A stretch of 64,000 nucleotides of DNA from Hydrogenophilales bacterium 16-64-46 (GTDB lineage Bacteria > Pseudomonadota > Gammaproteobacteria > Burkholderiales > Thiobacillaceae): contig NCGY01000002.1 of assembly GCA_002281775.1 (NCBI GenBank), forward strand, positions 62,001 to 126,000, read 5' to 3'. Under the pieces are notes generated by a model. That model was not told the origin of the DNA, did no database searches, and saw only the letters and a list, made by a program, of their open reading frames with translations. Shown here one piece after another: positions 17,407 to 25,941 of the stretch. The first letter of the stretch is position 1. Every line of letters starts with the position of its first letter. Made by a program: the position numbers and the translations under genes.

Positions 17407-19419
17407 ATGAACACCGCTACCGCCTCTTTCGGAAAATCCCTGTTCGAACTGCTGAGCTCGATGCGCTTTGCCATCAGCCTGCTCTCGATTCTGGCCATCG
17501 CCTCCATCATCGGCACGGTGCTGAAACAGGCCGAGCCTTACAACAATTACGTTATCCAGCTTGGCCCGTACTGGTTCCAGGTGTTTGAGAAACTGGGCCT
17601 GTACGACGTGTACCACGCCGCCTGGTTTCTGGTGATCCTGACTTTCCTGGTCGCGTCCGTCAGCGTCTGCATCTGGCGCAACGCGCCCAACTTTGCGCGC
17701 GAAATGAAAAGCTTTCGCGAACAGGTCAGCGAACAATCGCTGGCGGCGTTCAAGCATAAGCACGAGGCTGTCACCGCCCATTCGCCTGAATCGCTCGCCG
17801 CTCAGGCTGAGGCCTATCTCACGGGTCAGGGGTATGCAGTCAAACGCGTGGCGCGCGATGACGGCCTGCTGCTGGCCGCCAAGGCCGGCAAGTGGAACCG
17901 CTTGGGATACTTTCTTGCCCACGCCGCGATCGTGCTGATCTGCATCGGTGGGCTGATGGACGGGAATCTGGTGTTCAAGGCACAGCAACTGCTGGGCATG
18001 AAGAAAATCGAGACGCGCGACATTCCGCAAAGCGAAGTCCCCGCGATTTCGCGCCTGTCACCCGACAACCCCTCGTTTCGCGGCAGCGTGCAGATTCCCG
18101 AAGGCTCGAGCGCGGACGTGGCCTTCCTCAACGTCGCCGACGGCTATCTGGTGCAGGACCTGCCGTTTACCGTGGCCCTGAAGCAGTTCCGTATCGAGCA
18201 CTATTCCACCGGCCAGCCCAAGAGCTTCGAATCCGATCTGGAGATCTTCGACCGCTCCGGCAAGAAAATCCGCGAGGCGACGATCGCAGTCAACCATCCG
18301 CTCATCCACGACGGCATTGCCATCTACCAAGCCAGCTTTGCCGACGGCGGCACCAAGCTCTCGCTGCGCGGCTGGAACCTGTTTGCCTCGCAGGCGGCCA
18401 CCTTCGAAGTGGACGGCGTGGTCCACCAGAACACCACGCTCACCAGCGCGGCCGGCGATTACACGCTCGAATTCACCGATTTCCGTCCCTTCAACATCGA
18501 AAACGTGGGCGGGGAAATCGACACCGGGCGCGATGCCATGGCGGTGCTGGGCGGCAGCCCGGTTTCCGACAACAAGCACCTGCGCAACGTCGGCCCCAGT
18601 TTCCAGTACAAGCTGCGCGACGCGCGCGGGCAGGCGCGGGAATATTCCAACTACATGCTGCCGATGCAGCTCGATGACCGCTGGTACATGATGTCGGGCG
18701 TACGCGAGACGCCGAATGAGGCCTTCCGCTATCTGCGGATGCCACTGGACGCCAGCGGCAGCCTCGACAGTTTCATGCGCCTGCGCGGCGCGCTCATGAA
18801 TCCGGATCTGCGCCCCGAAATCGCTGCGCGTTTTGCCCGTCAGGCGCTGCCGGAAAATGCCTGGAACACTGAAATAGAGGACAAGCTGAAATTCAGCGCC
18901 TCGCAGGTGCTGGCCCTGTTCGCCACCGGTGGATTCCAGGCCCTGAGCGGGTTTATCGAGGCGCGCGTCCCCGAAGCCGAACGCGACAAGGCGGCAGAAA
19001 CCTATTTGCGCATTCTGGAGCTCTCCGCCTTCGAAGCCCTGCAAATCGCCAACCGGCTCGACAAGCAGCCGCCGCCCGCCGCCAACGACGCGACCGGCTG
19101 GCTGGTGCGCGATACCCTCAACAGCCTGTCAGACATGTTCGTCTACGGCGCGCCGATCTATCTGCAGCTGATGCAGTATGACGAAGTGAAGGCCAGCGGT
19201 CTCCAGCTGACGCGCTCGCCCGGCAAGAGCGTGGTCTACTTCGGCTCGCTGCTGTTGACGCTGGGTGTGTTTTTCATGTTTTATGTGCGCGAACGACGTG
19301 TCTGGATCCGGATCAAACCCGGCCACGCCCTGCTGGCCATGTCTGCCGCCAAGCACACCCTGGATTTTGACAAGGAATTTGCGCAGCACGCCCAGGCACT
19401 CGATACCCTGGCGAAGTAA
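17407..19419 (+). CDS. resB: cytochrome c biogenesis protein ResB (Ccs1)
   Basis: A 670-residue System II protein that, with CcsA, carries haem across the membrane and attaches it to apocytochromes. There are TM segments near residues 20-40, 70-90 and 165-185, a large periplasmic domain, and a final TM segment near 605-625 (VVYFGSLLLTLGVFFMFYV). NHPLIHDGIAIYQASF and LEFTDFRPFNI are recognisable ResB segments. Proteobacterial ResB of this size is typical of betaproteobacteria. ccsA follows 21 nt downstream. Confidence 0.92.
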   Translation: MNTATASFGKSLFELLSSMRFAISLLSILAIASIIGTVLKQAEPYNNYVIQLGPYWFQVFEKLGLYDVYHAAWFLVILTFLVASVSVCIWRNAPNFAREMKSFREQVSEQSLAAFKHKHEAVTAHSPESLAAQAEAYLTGQGYAVKRVARDDGLLLAAKAGKWNRLGYFLAHAAIVLICIGGLMDGNLVFKAQQLLGMKKIETRDIPQSEVPAISRLSPDNPSFRGSVQIPEGSSADVAFLNVADGYLVQDLPFTVALKQFRIEHYSTGQPKSFESDLEIFDRSGKKIREATIAVNHPLIHDGIAIYQASFADGGTKLSLRGWNLFASQAATFEVDGVVHQNTTLTSAAGDYTLEFTDFRPFNIENVGGEIDTGRDAMAVLGGSPVSDNKHLRNVGPSFQYKLRDARGQAREYSNYMLPMQLDDRWYMMSGVRETPNEAFRYLRMPLDASGSLDSFMRLRGALMNPDLRPEIAARFARQALPENAWNTEIEDKLKFSASQVLALFATGGFQALSGFIEARVPEAERDKAAETYLRILELSAFEALQIANRLDKQPPPAANDATGWLVRDTLNSLSDMFVYGAPIYLQLMQYDEVKASGLQLTRSPGKSVVYFGSLLLTLGVFFMFYVRERRVWIRIKPGHALLAMSAAKHTLDFDKEFAQHAQALDTLAK

Positions 19420-19440
19420 GCCCAACCGGAGAGTCCCATC

Positions 19441-20580
19441 ATGGAAATTGCCCTCAACCAACCTGCCCCGCTGTTCAAGCGCCTGACCTGGTTCGACTGG
19501 CTGTTTGCGGCCATCGTCGCGGGCGGCCTGCTGTTCGCCCTGTCGCGCTACGGCGAGTTCATGGATATCTACGAAAAGGCCATCCTGCTCGCCGCGATTC
19601 CTTCGTTGGCCGCCTTTGGCTGGTTCTGGAAGCCGTTCCGGGTGCTGTTCATCGCGGTCGGCGCGTTGAGCCTGGTCGCGATCGGCCAGTACGACGGCGA
19701 CCTCGGCCGCATGGAACAGGCCTTCCTGCTGAAATACCTGATCTCCAGCCAGGCCGCCATCATGTGGATGTGTGCGCTGTTCCTGCTCGCCACCGTCACC
19801 TACTGGGCCGGCCTTTTGGCGCGCTCCGACTTCCTCAACCGCACCGGCACCGCCATGGTCTGGGTCGCCGTGACCCTGGGCTTCGTCGGCCTGATGGTGC
19901 GCTGGTACGAGTCCTACCTCATCGGCCCGGACGTCGGCCACATTCCGGTGTCGAACCTGTACGAAGTCTTCGTGCTGTTCTGCCTCATCACCTCGATGAT
20001 GTACCTGTACTACGAAGCGCGCTATCAGGCCCGCCAGCTGGGCGGCTTCGTGCTCATCATCATTTCTGCCGCCGTCGGCTTCATCCTCTGGTATACCTTC
20101 GACCGTGGCGCGCACGAAATCCAGCCGCTGGTGCCGGCACTGAAATCGTGGTGGATGAAGCTGCACGTCCCGGCCAATTTTGTCGGCTACGGCGCGTTCT
20201 CCATCGCCGCCATGCTCGGCGTGGCCTATCTCCTGTCGGCGCGCGGCATTCTTGCCAGCCGCCTGCCCAAGCCCGAAGTCATCGACGACATCATGTACAA
20301 GGCGATCGCCATCGGCTTCGCCTTCTTCACCATCGCCACCATCCTCGGCGCGATGTGGGCAGCCGAAGCCTGGGGCGGCTACTGGTCGTGGGACCCGAAG
20401 GAGACCTGGGCGCTCATCGTCTGGCTGAACTACGCCGCCTGGCTCCACATCCGCCTGGTGAAAGGCCTGCGCGGCCCGATGCTGGCCTGGTGGGCGGTGG
20501 TAGGCCTGTTTGTCACCACCTTTGCCTTCATCGGCGTGAACATGTTCCTGTCGGGCCTGCATTCCTACGGCGAGCTGTAA
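19441..20580 (+). CDS. ccsA: cytochrome c biogenesis protein CcsA (ResC/CcsB-type)
   Basis: A 379-residue polytopic protein with about eight TM segments. The haem-handling WWD motif is clear (WGGYWSWDPKETWALIVW), with His residues flanking it in neighbouring loops (KLHVPANF, LHIRL, LHSYGEL). It is the System II haem exporter/synthetase partner of ResB and is co-transcribed with it. It ends 12 nt before the sigma-54 activator gene. Confidence 0.93.
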   Translation: MEIALNQPAPLFKRLTWFDWLFAAIVAGGLLFALSRYGEFMDIYEKAILLAAIPSLAAFGWFWKPFRVLFIAVGALSLVAIGQYDGDLGRMEQAFLLKYLISSQAAIMWMCALFLLATVTYWAGLLARSDFLNRTGTAMVWVAVTLGFVGLMVRWYESYLIGPDVGHIPVSNLYEVFVLFCLITSMMYLYYEARYQARQLGGFVLIIISAAVGFILWYTFDRGAHEIQPLVPALKSWWMKLHVPANFVGYGAFSIAAMLGVAYLLSARGILASRLPKPEVIDDIMYKAIAIGFAFFTIATILGAMWAAEAWGGYWSWDPKETWALIVWLNYAAWLHIRLVKGLRGPMLAWWAVVGLFVTTFAFIGVNMFLSGLHSYGEL

Positions 20581-20592
20581 GCCGACACGACC

Positions 20593-21945
20593 ATGCCGGG
20601 CAGCAGAAAATTCGTGCAAAGCCTGGTGGATGCCCACCCGGAACCGTTTGCGCTGATCGACCGCGACTACACCATCGTCGCGTGCAACCAGCATTATGCC
20701 GAGGCCTACACGCGGCTGGTGCCGGCTGACATCGTCGGCATGAAATGCCACGAGGTGTCGCACAAGTCGGCCAGCACCTGCGAGATCAACGGTGAGGAAT
20801 GCCCGCTTCACCGCGTATTCGAAACCGAGCACGCGGTACAGGTGATCCATCGCCACATGGATCGCGACCACAAACCCGAATACGTGGCGGTGCATGGTTC
20901 GCCCGTCTACGACGACCACGGCCGCATCCTCTACATGGGCGAAGGCATGCGCTCGATCACCCAGGAACAGGAACTGGCCTTCGACGAGCAGAAGATGGTC
21001 GGCTGCTGCCCCTCGTTCATGCGCGTCATCGACAACCTCTGCCTCGTGGCGGAGAGCGATTCTCCAGCCCTCATACACGGCGAGACCGGCACAGGCAAGG
21101 AGATGGCAGCGCAACTGCTGCACCGCAAGTCGCCGCGCGCCAAAGGGCCTTTCATCACCGTCGACAGCACCAGCTTCACCGAAGACCTGCTGGTCAACGA
21201 GCTGTTCGGCCACGAGCCGGGGGCCTTCACGGGCTGTATCGGTGCCAAGAAGGGCCTGGTCGAACTGGCCGACCAGGGCACGCTGTTCATGGACGAGATC
21301 GGTGAAATCCCGCTTTCGCTCCAGGCCAAACTCCTTCGCGTGCTGGAAACCGGCACCTTCCGCCGGCTCGGCGGCACCGAGGAACGCCGCGTCGATTTCC
21401 GCTTCATCTGCGCCACCCATCGCGATCTCCGGGCCATGGTCGAACGCGGCGACTTCCGCGCCGACCTCTACTACCGCATCAATGTCATGCAGATCGAATT
21501 GCCGCCACTGCGCCACCGCAAGGACGACATCCCGCATCTGGTCGCGCACTTCCTGTCGCGCCGGATGCTCGGCAAGCTCACCACACCGATCAGCGAGGAA
21601 GCGATGGCGCTGCTGTATCGCTACCCCTTCCCAGGCAATATGCGCGAACTGAAGAACATCGTCGAACGCGCCGCTCTACTGGCGCGCGGCGGGGCCATCC
21701 AGCCCGAGCACCTGCCCGAGGAAATCCGCCGGGCCGAGGCCATCGAGCAGAAACTGCGCACCGCCGACCTCGACGCGCTGGGACACCACTGCCACCATGA
21801 CGACGACATTGCCCCCGCCACCCTGCGGGCCACGCTCGCGCGTTTCAACGGTAACCGGCGCAAGACCGCGGCCTTCCTGAAAATGAGCGAGCGCACGCTG
21901 TACCGCCGGCTCAAATCACTCGACGCGCCCTCCCCCGAGGGCTGA
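20593..21945 (+). CDS. PAS-domain sigma-54-dependent transcriptional activator
   Basis: A 450-residue enhancer-binding protein. Residues 8-125 are a PAS domain with a Cys/His cluster (C52, H53, H57, C63, C70), suggesting a metal, haem, redox or sulfide sensor. Residues 135-370 are the AAA+ domain: Walker A GETGTGKE (163-170), Walker B TLFMDEIG (230-237). The RpoN-contact loop reads GAFTGC (210-215) rather than GAFTGA. A Fis-type helix-turn-helix ends the protein (NRRKTAAFLKMSERTLYRRL). Directly downstream lie inverted repeats and a -24/-12 promoter for the sulfide oxidation genes, so it very likely activates them. No strong ribosome site precedes the ATG, which is 12 nt after ccsA. Confidence 0.9.
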   Translation: MPGSRKFVQSLVDAHPEPFALIDRDYTIVACNQHYAEAYTRLVPADIVGMKCHEVSHKSASTCEINGEECPLHRVFETEHAVQVIHRHMDRDHKPEYVAVHGSPVYDDHGRILYMGEGMRSITQEQELAFDEQKMVGCCPSFMRVIDNLCLVAESDSPALIHGETGTGKEMAAQLLHRKSPRAKGPFITVDSTSFTEDLLVNELFGHEPGAFTGCIGAKKGLVELADQGTLFMDEIGEIPLSLQAKLLRVLETGTFRRLGGTEERRVDFRFICATHRDLRAMVERGDFRADLYYRINVMQIELPPLRHRKDDIPHLVAHFLSRRMLGKLTTPISEEAMALLYRYPFPGNMRELKNIVERAALLARGGAIQPEHLPEEIRRAEAIEQKLRTADLDALGHHCHHDDDIAPATLRATLARFNGNRRKTAAFLKMSERTLYRRLKSLDAPSPEG

Positions 21946-21950
21946 CCGAC

Positions 21951-22008
21951 TCTGCCACGATCCTGCCACATGGCAGTTCCGATCTGCCATGACAGATCGT
22001 CTGGCAGA
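21951..22008. promoter_or_regulatory. paired inverted repeats, candidate activator (UAS) sites
   Basis: Half-site TCTGCCA occurs at 21951-21957 and 21983-21989, facing inverted copies TGGCAG at 21971-21976 and TGGCAGA at 22002-22008, with 13- and 12-nt spacers. Their centres are about 32 bp (three turns) apart. Nested repeats CTGCCA-N2-TGGCAG (21963-21976) and GATCTG-N6-CAGATC (21981-21998) overlap them. They lie roughly 100-140 bp upstream of the expected start of the sigma-54 promoter, the usual place for an enhancer-binding protein. Confidence 0.65.
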
Positions 22009-22073
22009 TTCGAGCCCTCACCATAGACGTGCTTAATCCTTATTTAACAGACACATAAACCTTAGATATTTGC

Positions 22074-22089
22074 TGGCACGTCCCCTGCT
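22074..22089 (+). promoter_or_regulatory. sigma-54 (-24/-12) promoter of the sulfide oxidation operon
   Basis: TGGCAC-N5-CTGCT matches the RpoN consensus except for one base of the -12 element, and GG and GC are correctly ten bases apart. Expected start is near 22100, about 47 nt before the cytochrome ATG. The region upstream (22030-22070) is AT-rich, but I found no perfect IHF site. Confidence 0.75.
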
Positions 22090-22146
22090 AAGCCCTTCAG
22101 GCCACCGTCCGTGGCACACAACAAGCATTTTGTCTGGAGGGAAGCC

Positions 22147-22653
22147 ATGATACGTACCACCGCCTTGCTGGCGACGCTGCTGCTTGCCAGCCCCGCCCTG
22201 TCCAACCCCGTGGCCATGCCCACGCGCATGCCGGCCGGCCCGGTCTCGCTCGACGCCTTCAAGGGCTGGGTCGCGGTACCGGTCGCCGTGATGATCAACG
22301 GCCAGATCACGACCCAGTGGATGCTGGTGCCCGCGCAGGCAGTGGCGGGCGTGGCAGCCGCCACCCCCGCGCCCGCCGTCGAGGCCGGCGCGCCCGCTGC
22401 CCCGCCCGCCGATCCGGCGGCGACCCACGGTCGCGTCATCGCCGCCACCTGCGCGAGTTGCCACGGCACCCACGGCATCAGCCACGGTGCCATTCCCGGG
22501 CTTGCCGGGCTTGAGAAGGCCTACTTCGTCAAGCAGATGAAAGCCTTCCAGGACGGTTCGCGCCCGGCCACGGTGATGCACCAGCACGCCAAGGCCTACA
22601 GCGACGACGAAATCGAACAGATGGCCGCGATATTCGCCGCCGTTAAGCCCTGA
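22147..22653 (+). CDS. monohaem cytochrome c, probable partner of FccB
   Basis: A 168-residue exported protein. Residues 1-19 are a signal peptide. Residues about 20-95 form an unusual N-terminal part (KGWVAVPVAVMINGQITTQW) ending in an Ala/Pro linker. The C-terminal 70 residues are a class I cytochrome domain with one haem site (CASCH) and a later Met in TVMHQH as possible axial ligand. It is the first gene behind the sigma-54 promoter and lies 10 nt before fccB. It may replace the usual dihaem FccA as electron acceptor of the flavoprotein. GGAGG precedes the ATG at 22147. Confidence 0.85.
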   Translation: MIRTTALLATLLLASPALSNPVAMPTRMPAGPVSLDAFKGWVAVPVAVMINGQITTQWMLVPAQAVAGVAAATPAPAVEAGAPAAPPADPAATHGRVIAATCASCHGTHGISHGAIPGLAGLEKAYFVKQMKAFQDGSRPATVMHQHAKAYSDDEIEQMAAIFAAVKP

Positions 22654-22663
22654 GGAGCCGACC

Positions 22664-23923
22664 ATGACCATGCAAAGACGCGATTTCCTGAAAGTCTCCG
22701 CAGCCGGACTGGCAGCCGCCGGGTTTCCGCTGCGTGCCCATGCCGGTGCGGCAAAAGCCAAAGTCGTGATTGTGGGCGCAGGGTTTGGTGGCGCGACCGC
22801 CGCTAAATACATCCGCATGTGGGATCCGAATATTGAAGTCACCCTGATCGACCGTGAGCCCAAGTTCGTCTCCTGCCCGATGTCCAACCTGGTGCTGGCC
22901 GGGCTGAAGACGCTGGACGACATCACCAAAACCTATGACGCCCTGAAAACCACATACGGCGTGAACGTCGTCGTCGACAGCGTGACCGCGATCGACACCG
23001 ACAAGCGCACAGTCAAGACCATGAACGGCAGCTTCGCCTACGACCGCCTGATCCTCTCGCCCGGAATCGATTTCCGCTTCGACCAGATCGAGGGCTACGA
23101 CGCAAAAGCCCAGCAGCGGATTCTGCACGCCTGGAAAGCCGGCGAGCAGACGCTGAAACTGCGCCAGCAGGTGGAATCGATGAAGGACGGCGGCCTCATC
23201 GTCGTCGGCATGCCGCTCGCGCCCTACCGCTGCCCACCCGGGCCTTACGAACGCGTCTGCCTGATCGCCAATTATCTGAAGCGTGCCAAGCCCAAGTCCA
23301 AGATCATCATGCTCGACGCCAACCCGGACGTGGTTTCGAAGAAGCCACTGTTCATGAAAGCCTGGAACACGCTGTATAGCGACTGGGTCGAGTACCGGCC
23401 GAACAGCAAGGTGGTGAAGGTTGACGCCGAGGGCATGATCGCCAGCACCGAGTTCGAGGATCTCAAGGCCGACGTCATCAACGTCATCCCGCCGCAACGC
23501 GCCGGCCACGTCGCCGAACTGGCCGGGATACGCACCGATTCCAACGGCGTCTGGTGCCCGGCGAACTTCGTCACCTACGAATCGAAAGCCAAGCCCAACG
23601 TCCACGTCATCGGCGACGCGCTGCTGTCGAACTTCCCCAAATCCGGCCACATGGCCAACAACATGGGCAAGGTCTGCGCCAACGCCGTGGTCGAGCTGCT
23701 CAACGGCCGCCAGCCCGACCCGGTGCCGGTCGTCTCCAACACCTGCTACAGCGCGGTCAGCGAAGACCGCGCGATCCACGTCGCCACCGTGTTCCGCTAC
23801 GATCCCGCGAAGGATCAGATGACGGCCCAGCCCGGCGGCGGCATCTCCAGCGACCTCTCCGAGGAGGAGGCGATCTACGCCGAGGCCTGGGCCGAAGGCA
23901 TCTGGAGCGACACTTTCCTGTGA
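22664..23923 (+). CDS. fccB: flavocytochrome c sulfide dehydrogenase, flavoprotein subunit
   Basis: A 419-residue periplasmic flavoprotein with a Tat signal (RRDFLK at 5-10). The FAD dinucleotide loop is GAGFGG at 38-43 and a second FAD contact is VHVIGDAL. Cys residues in PYRCPPGPYERVC and SNTCYSAVS correspond to the redox-active pair of FCSD. It oxidises sulfide to sulfur or polysulfide and reduces a cytochrome c. Length and motifs fit intact FccB rather than SQR, because it has a Tat signal and a cytochrome gene next to it. A hairpin with a T run follows the stop. Confidence 0.93.
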   Translation: MTMQRRDFLKVSAAGLAAAGFPLRAHAGAAKAKVVIVGAGFGGATAAKYIRMWDPNIEVTLIDREPKFVSCPMSNLVLAGLKTLDDITKTYDALKTTYGVNVVVDSVTAIDTDKRTVKTMNGSFAYDRLILSPGIDFRFDQIEGYDAKAQQRILHAWKAGEQTLKLRQQVESMKDGGLIVVGMPLAPYRCPPGPYERVCLIANYLKRAKPKSKIIMLDANPDVVSKKPLFMKAWNTLYSDWVEYRPNSKVVKVDAEGMIASTEFEDLKADVINVIPPQRAGHVAELAGIRTDSNGVWCPANFVTYESKAKPNVHVIGDALLSNFPKSGHMANNMGKVCANAVVELLNGRQPDPVPVVSNTCYSAVSEDRAIHVATVFRYDPAKDQMTAQPGGGISSDLSEEEAIYAEAWAEGIWSDTFL

Positions 23924-23942
23924 TCCTCCTCATAGCAGGAAA

Positions 23943-23971
23943 CCGGCAGGGCCTGCCTGCCGGATTTTTTT
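23943..23971 (+). terminator. intrinsic terminator or attenuator after fccB
   Basis: A 7-bp GC-rich stem (23943-23949 with 23957-23963), a 7-nt loop and seven T (23965-23971). It ends 26 nt before the next ATG in the same direction, so it probably reduces rather than ends transcription into the Met-rich and Sox genes, unless a promoter lies in the short gap. Confidence 0.75.
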
Positions 23972-23997
23972 ACAACGATTCTGATACGGAGCGCCTG

Positions 23998-24588
23998 ATG
24001 AAGCACCTCATTTCCCTGATCGCCCTGACCCCCGCACTTGCACTGGCCAACCCGCCCGCCGCCACCCCGACCTCGGCGGAAGGCTGGGTCGCGAAAATGA
24101 CCAACCCCGCCCAGAACGCCTCGGCGTTCAAGGACCCCACTGCCTTCGTGCAATGGAGCGGGGCCATGATGAACCCGGCGATGATGCCGGCGATGGGCAA
24201 CGCCATGATGAACCCGCAGACCTCGATGAACATGATGAACGGCATGATGAGCCCGGCCGCCATGGGCAACTACATGCAGTTCATGGACCCCAGCGTGTCG
24301 ATGAAGTGGATGGCCGCCGGCATGGACCCCAACTTCTACACCGCGCTCATGACGCAGACGATGAACCCCGCCAACATGATGGGCTGGATGATGGCCCCCA
24401 TGGACCCGCGCATGATGAACATGGGCATGCAGATGATGAACCCGTCCCTGGTCACCAATTGGATGATGGCCCCCATGAGCCCGCAGATGATGAACACCAT
24501 GATGGTGCCGATGAACCCCGCGAGCTACGGATCCATGATGGGGGCGATGCCCGGCATGGCCCCCGCCCAGCCCGCCCCCGCCCAATAA
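23998..24588 (+). CDS. exported Met-rich protein (first of three)
   Basis: A 196-residue protein with a clear signal peptide (residues 1-18, ALALA). The mature part is dominated by MM-x-P-M type units with Asn, Ala and Gly. Aromatic residues (Trp, Tyr, Phe) occur at intervals, and there is no Cys. I recognise no family. Thioether-rich periplasmic segments can bind Cu(I), and here could also interact with sulfur or polysulfide; neither is shown. GGAG lies 8 nt before the ATG at 23998. It sits between fccB and soxY in the same direction, which ties it to sulfide oxidation. The ATG-rich DNA produces spurious His-rich frames on the other strand. Confidence 0.8.
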   Translation: MKHLISLIALTPALALANPPAATPTSAEGWVAKMTNPAQNASAFKDPTAFVQWSGAMMNPAMMPAMGNAMMNPQTSMNMMNGMMSPAAMGNYMQFMDPSVSMKWMAAGMDPNFYTALMTQTMNPANMMGWMMAPMDPRMMNMGMQMMNPSLVTNWMMAPMSPQMMNTMMVPMNPASYGSMMGAMPGMAPAQPAPAQ

Positions 24589-24604
24589 ACCGAGGAGAAC
24601 AAGC

Positions 24605-25069
24605 ATGAATCGTCATCGCAGAACCTTCCTTCAGGGCGCGACCTCGGCGGGCCTCGTCGCCACCGCCATTGCCGCCGGCCTGCTGAAACCCGGCCAGGTG
24701 CTGGCCGACTGGAACGCCGCCGGCTTCGGTGCCACCAAGACCGCCGACGCCCTCGCCGCCATCGGCGGCAGCGGCGCGGCCGAATCGAAGGACATCACCA
24801 TCAAGGCGCCGGACATCGCCGAGAACGGCGCGGTGGTGCCGGTCGAAGTCGTCACCACCCTGCCCAACGTCGAGTCCATCGCCATTCTGGGCGAGAAGAA
24901 CGCCAACCCGCTGATCGCGCAGTACATGCTCACCGATTTCGACGGCACGCTGGCCACCCGCATGCGCATGGGGCAAACAGCGAACGTGCGTGCGGTGGTG
25001 AAAGCCGGCGGCAAGGTCTACACCGCCGCCAAGGAAGTGAAAGTCACCGTCGGCGGCTGCGGCGGCTGA
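24605..25069 (+). CDS. soxY: sulfur carrier protein SoxY
   Basis: A 154-residue periplasmic protein with a Tat-like signal (RHRRTFLQGATSAG) and the SoxY C-terminal GGCGG arm (150-154), whose Cys covalently carries the sulfur chain. The beta-sandwich region NGAVVPVEVVTTLPNVESIA is typical. It works as a SoxYZ heterodimer with the next gene. soxXA, soxB and soxCD are not in the window, so this copy may serve sulfide or polysulfide handling with FccB as well as, or instead of, the classical Sox cycle. Confidence 0.93.
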   Translation: MNRHRRTFLQGATSAGLVATAIAAGLLKPGQVLADWNAAGFGATKTADALAAIGGSGAAESKDITIKAPDIAENGAVVPVEVVTTLPNVESIAILGEKNANPLIAQYMLTDFDGTLATRMRMGQTANVRAVVKAGGKVYTAAKEVKVTVGGCGG

Positions 25070-25091
25070 TCAAACAGGAAAGGAACGGAAA

Positions 25092-25394
25092 ATGGCTATT
25101 GCAATGCGAGTACGCGCCGGCAGCGGCGAAATCAAGGTGCTGATGACGCACCCCTCGGAAAACGGCCTGCGCAAGGACGCCAAGAGCGGGCAGCTGATCC
25201 CGGCGCATTTCGTGAAGAACGTCGTCGTGGCGATCAACGGCAAGAACGTGATGACCGGCCACTGGGGCGGCGGCATTTCCAAGGACCCCTACCTGGCCTT
25301 CAAGGTAAAAGGCATGAAGGCCGGCGACAAGGTTACCGTCAGCGCCGAGGACAACACCGGCGACAAGGGCAGCGTCGATGCCACCGCGAGCTGA
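25092..25394 (+). CDS. soxZ: sulfur carrier subunit SoxZ
   Basis: A 100-residue SoxZ of normal length without signal peptide; it is exported as a complex with SoxY through the Tat pathway. Recognisable segments are VLMTHPSENGLRKD, PAHFVKN and SKDPYLAFKVKG. It starts 22 nt after soxY with AGGAA upstream. Together they form the carrier on which sulfur is oxidised. Confidence 0.93.
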   Translation: MAIAMRVRAGSGEIKVLMTHPSENGLRKDAKSGQLIPAHFVKNVVVAINGKNVMTGHWGGGISKDPYLAFKVKGMKAGDKVTVSAEDNTGDKGSVDATAS

Positions 25395-25413
25395 CATTCA
25401 CACGGAGACCCAC

Positions 25414-25941
25414 ATGATCAGATCATTCCTCACTGCCGGCCTGGCGGCCCTTGCCACCACGGCCTGGGCGGACGACACCAAGTTCAGCACCCATCTTCAC
25501 GCCAAGTTCCACCACAGTGCCTGCCTCACCTGCCACCAGTTCTTCACCAAGAACATCGCCGGCACTGGCAAGAAAGGCCTGGCCTGGAACACGCACTTCG
25601 CGCGCAAAAAGCAGGCCTGCACCGAGTGCCACACCAGCGCCGTCACCAGCATGGAAAAAGCCGAGGACTGGTTCGCGGATCACGAACTCGACTACACCGG
25701 CATGGGCCCGAAGGAAACCTGCGAGTTCATCAAGACCACGCACCACGGCAAGACCGGCACGCCCGCCGCCATGCTGTCGCACCTGTTGACCGACCCGCGC
25801 ATCATGTGGTCCATCAAGGGCGGTCTGCCCAACGCCGGCAACCTGCCCATGGGCAAGAAGGCCGAGTTGATTCCCGGCGATATCGACGAATGGCGGACCC
25901 AGGTCGCAGCCTGGATCAACGGCGGCATGAAGTGTGAGTAA
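25414..25941 (+). CDS. dihaem c-type cytochrome of the sulfur operon
   Basis: A 175-residue exported protein with a signal peptide (residues 1-19, TTAWA) and two haem sites, CLTCH (37-41) and CTECH (69-73), plus many further His residues (HLHAKFHH, TTHHGK) that could be distal ligands. Two lone Cys occur near the middle and end. It is not a cytochrome c4 or SoxA type that I recognise. Its position after soxZ suggests an electron acceptor for sulfur oxidation. ACGGAGAC precedes the ATG at 25414. Its end overlaps the rhodanese gene by 8 nt. Confidence 0.8.
   Translation: MIRSFLTAGLAALATTAWADDTKFSTHLHAKFHHSACLTCHQFFTKNIAGTGKKGLAWNTHFARKKQACTECHTSAVTSMEKAEDWFADHELDYTGMGPKETCEFIKTTHHGKTGTPAAMLSHLLTDPRIMWSIKGGLPNAGNLPMGKKAELIPGDIDEWRTQVAAWINGGMKCE

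Noticed and set aside
19129-21549. 806-codon open frame on the minus strand across resB, ccsA and the activator gene
   Set aside because: High-GC codon bias in the three sense genes leaves the opposite frame open. The sense products carry complete family motifs; the antisense one shows only Arg/Asp/Gly-rich sequence.
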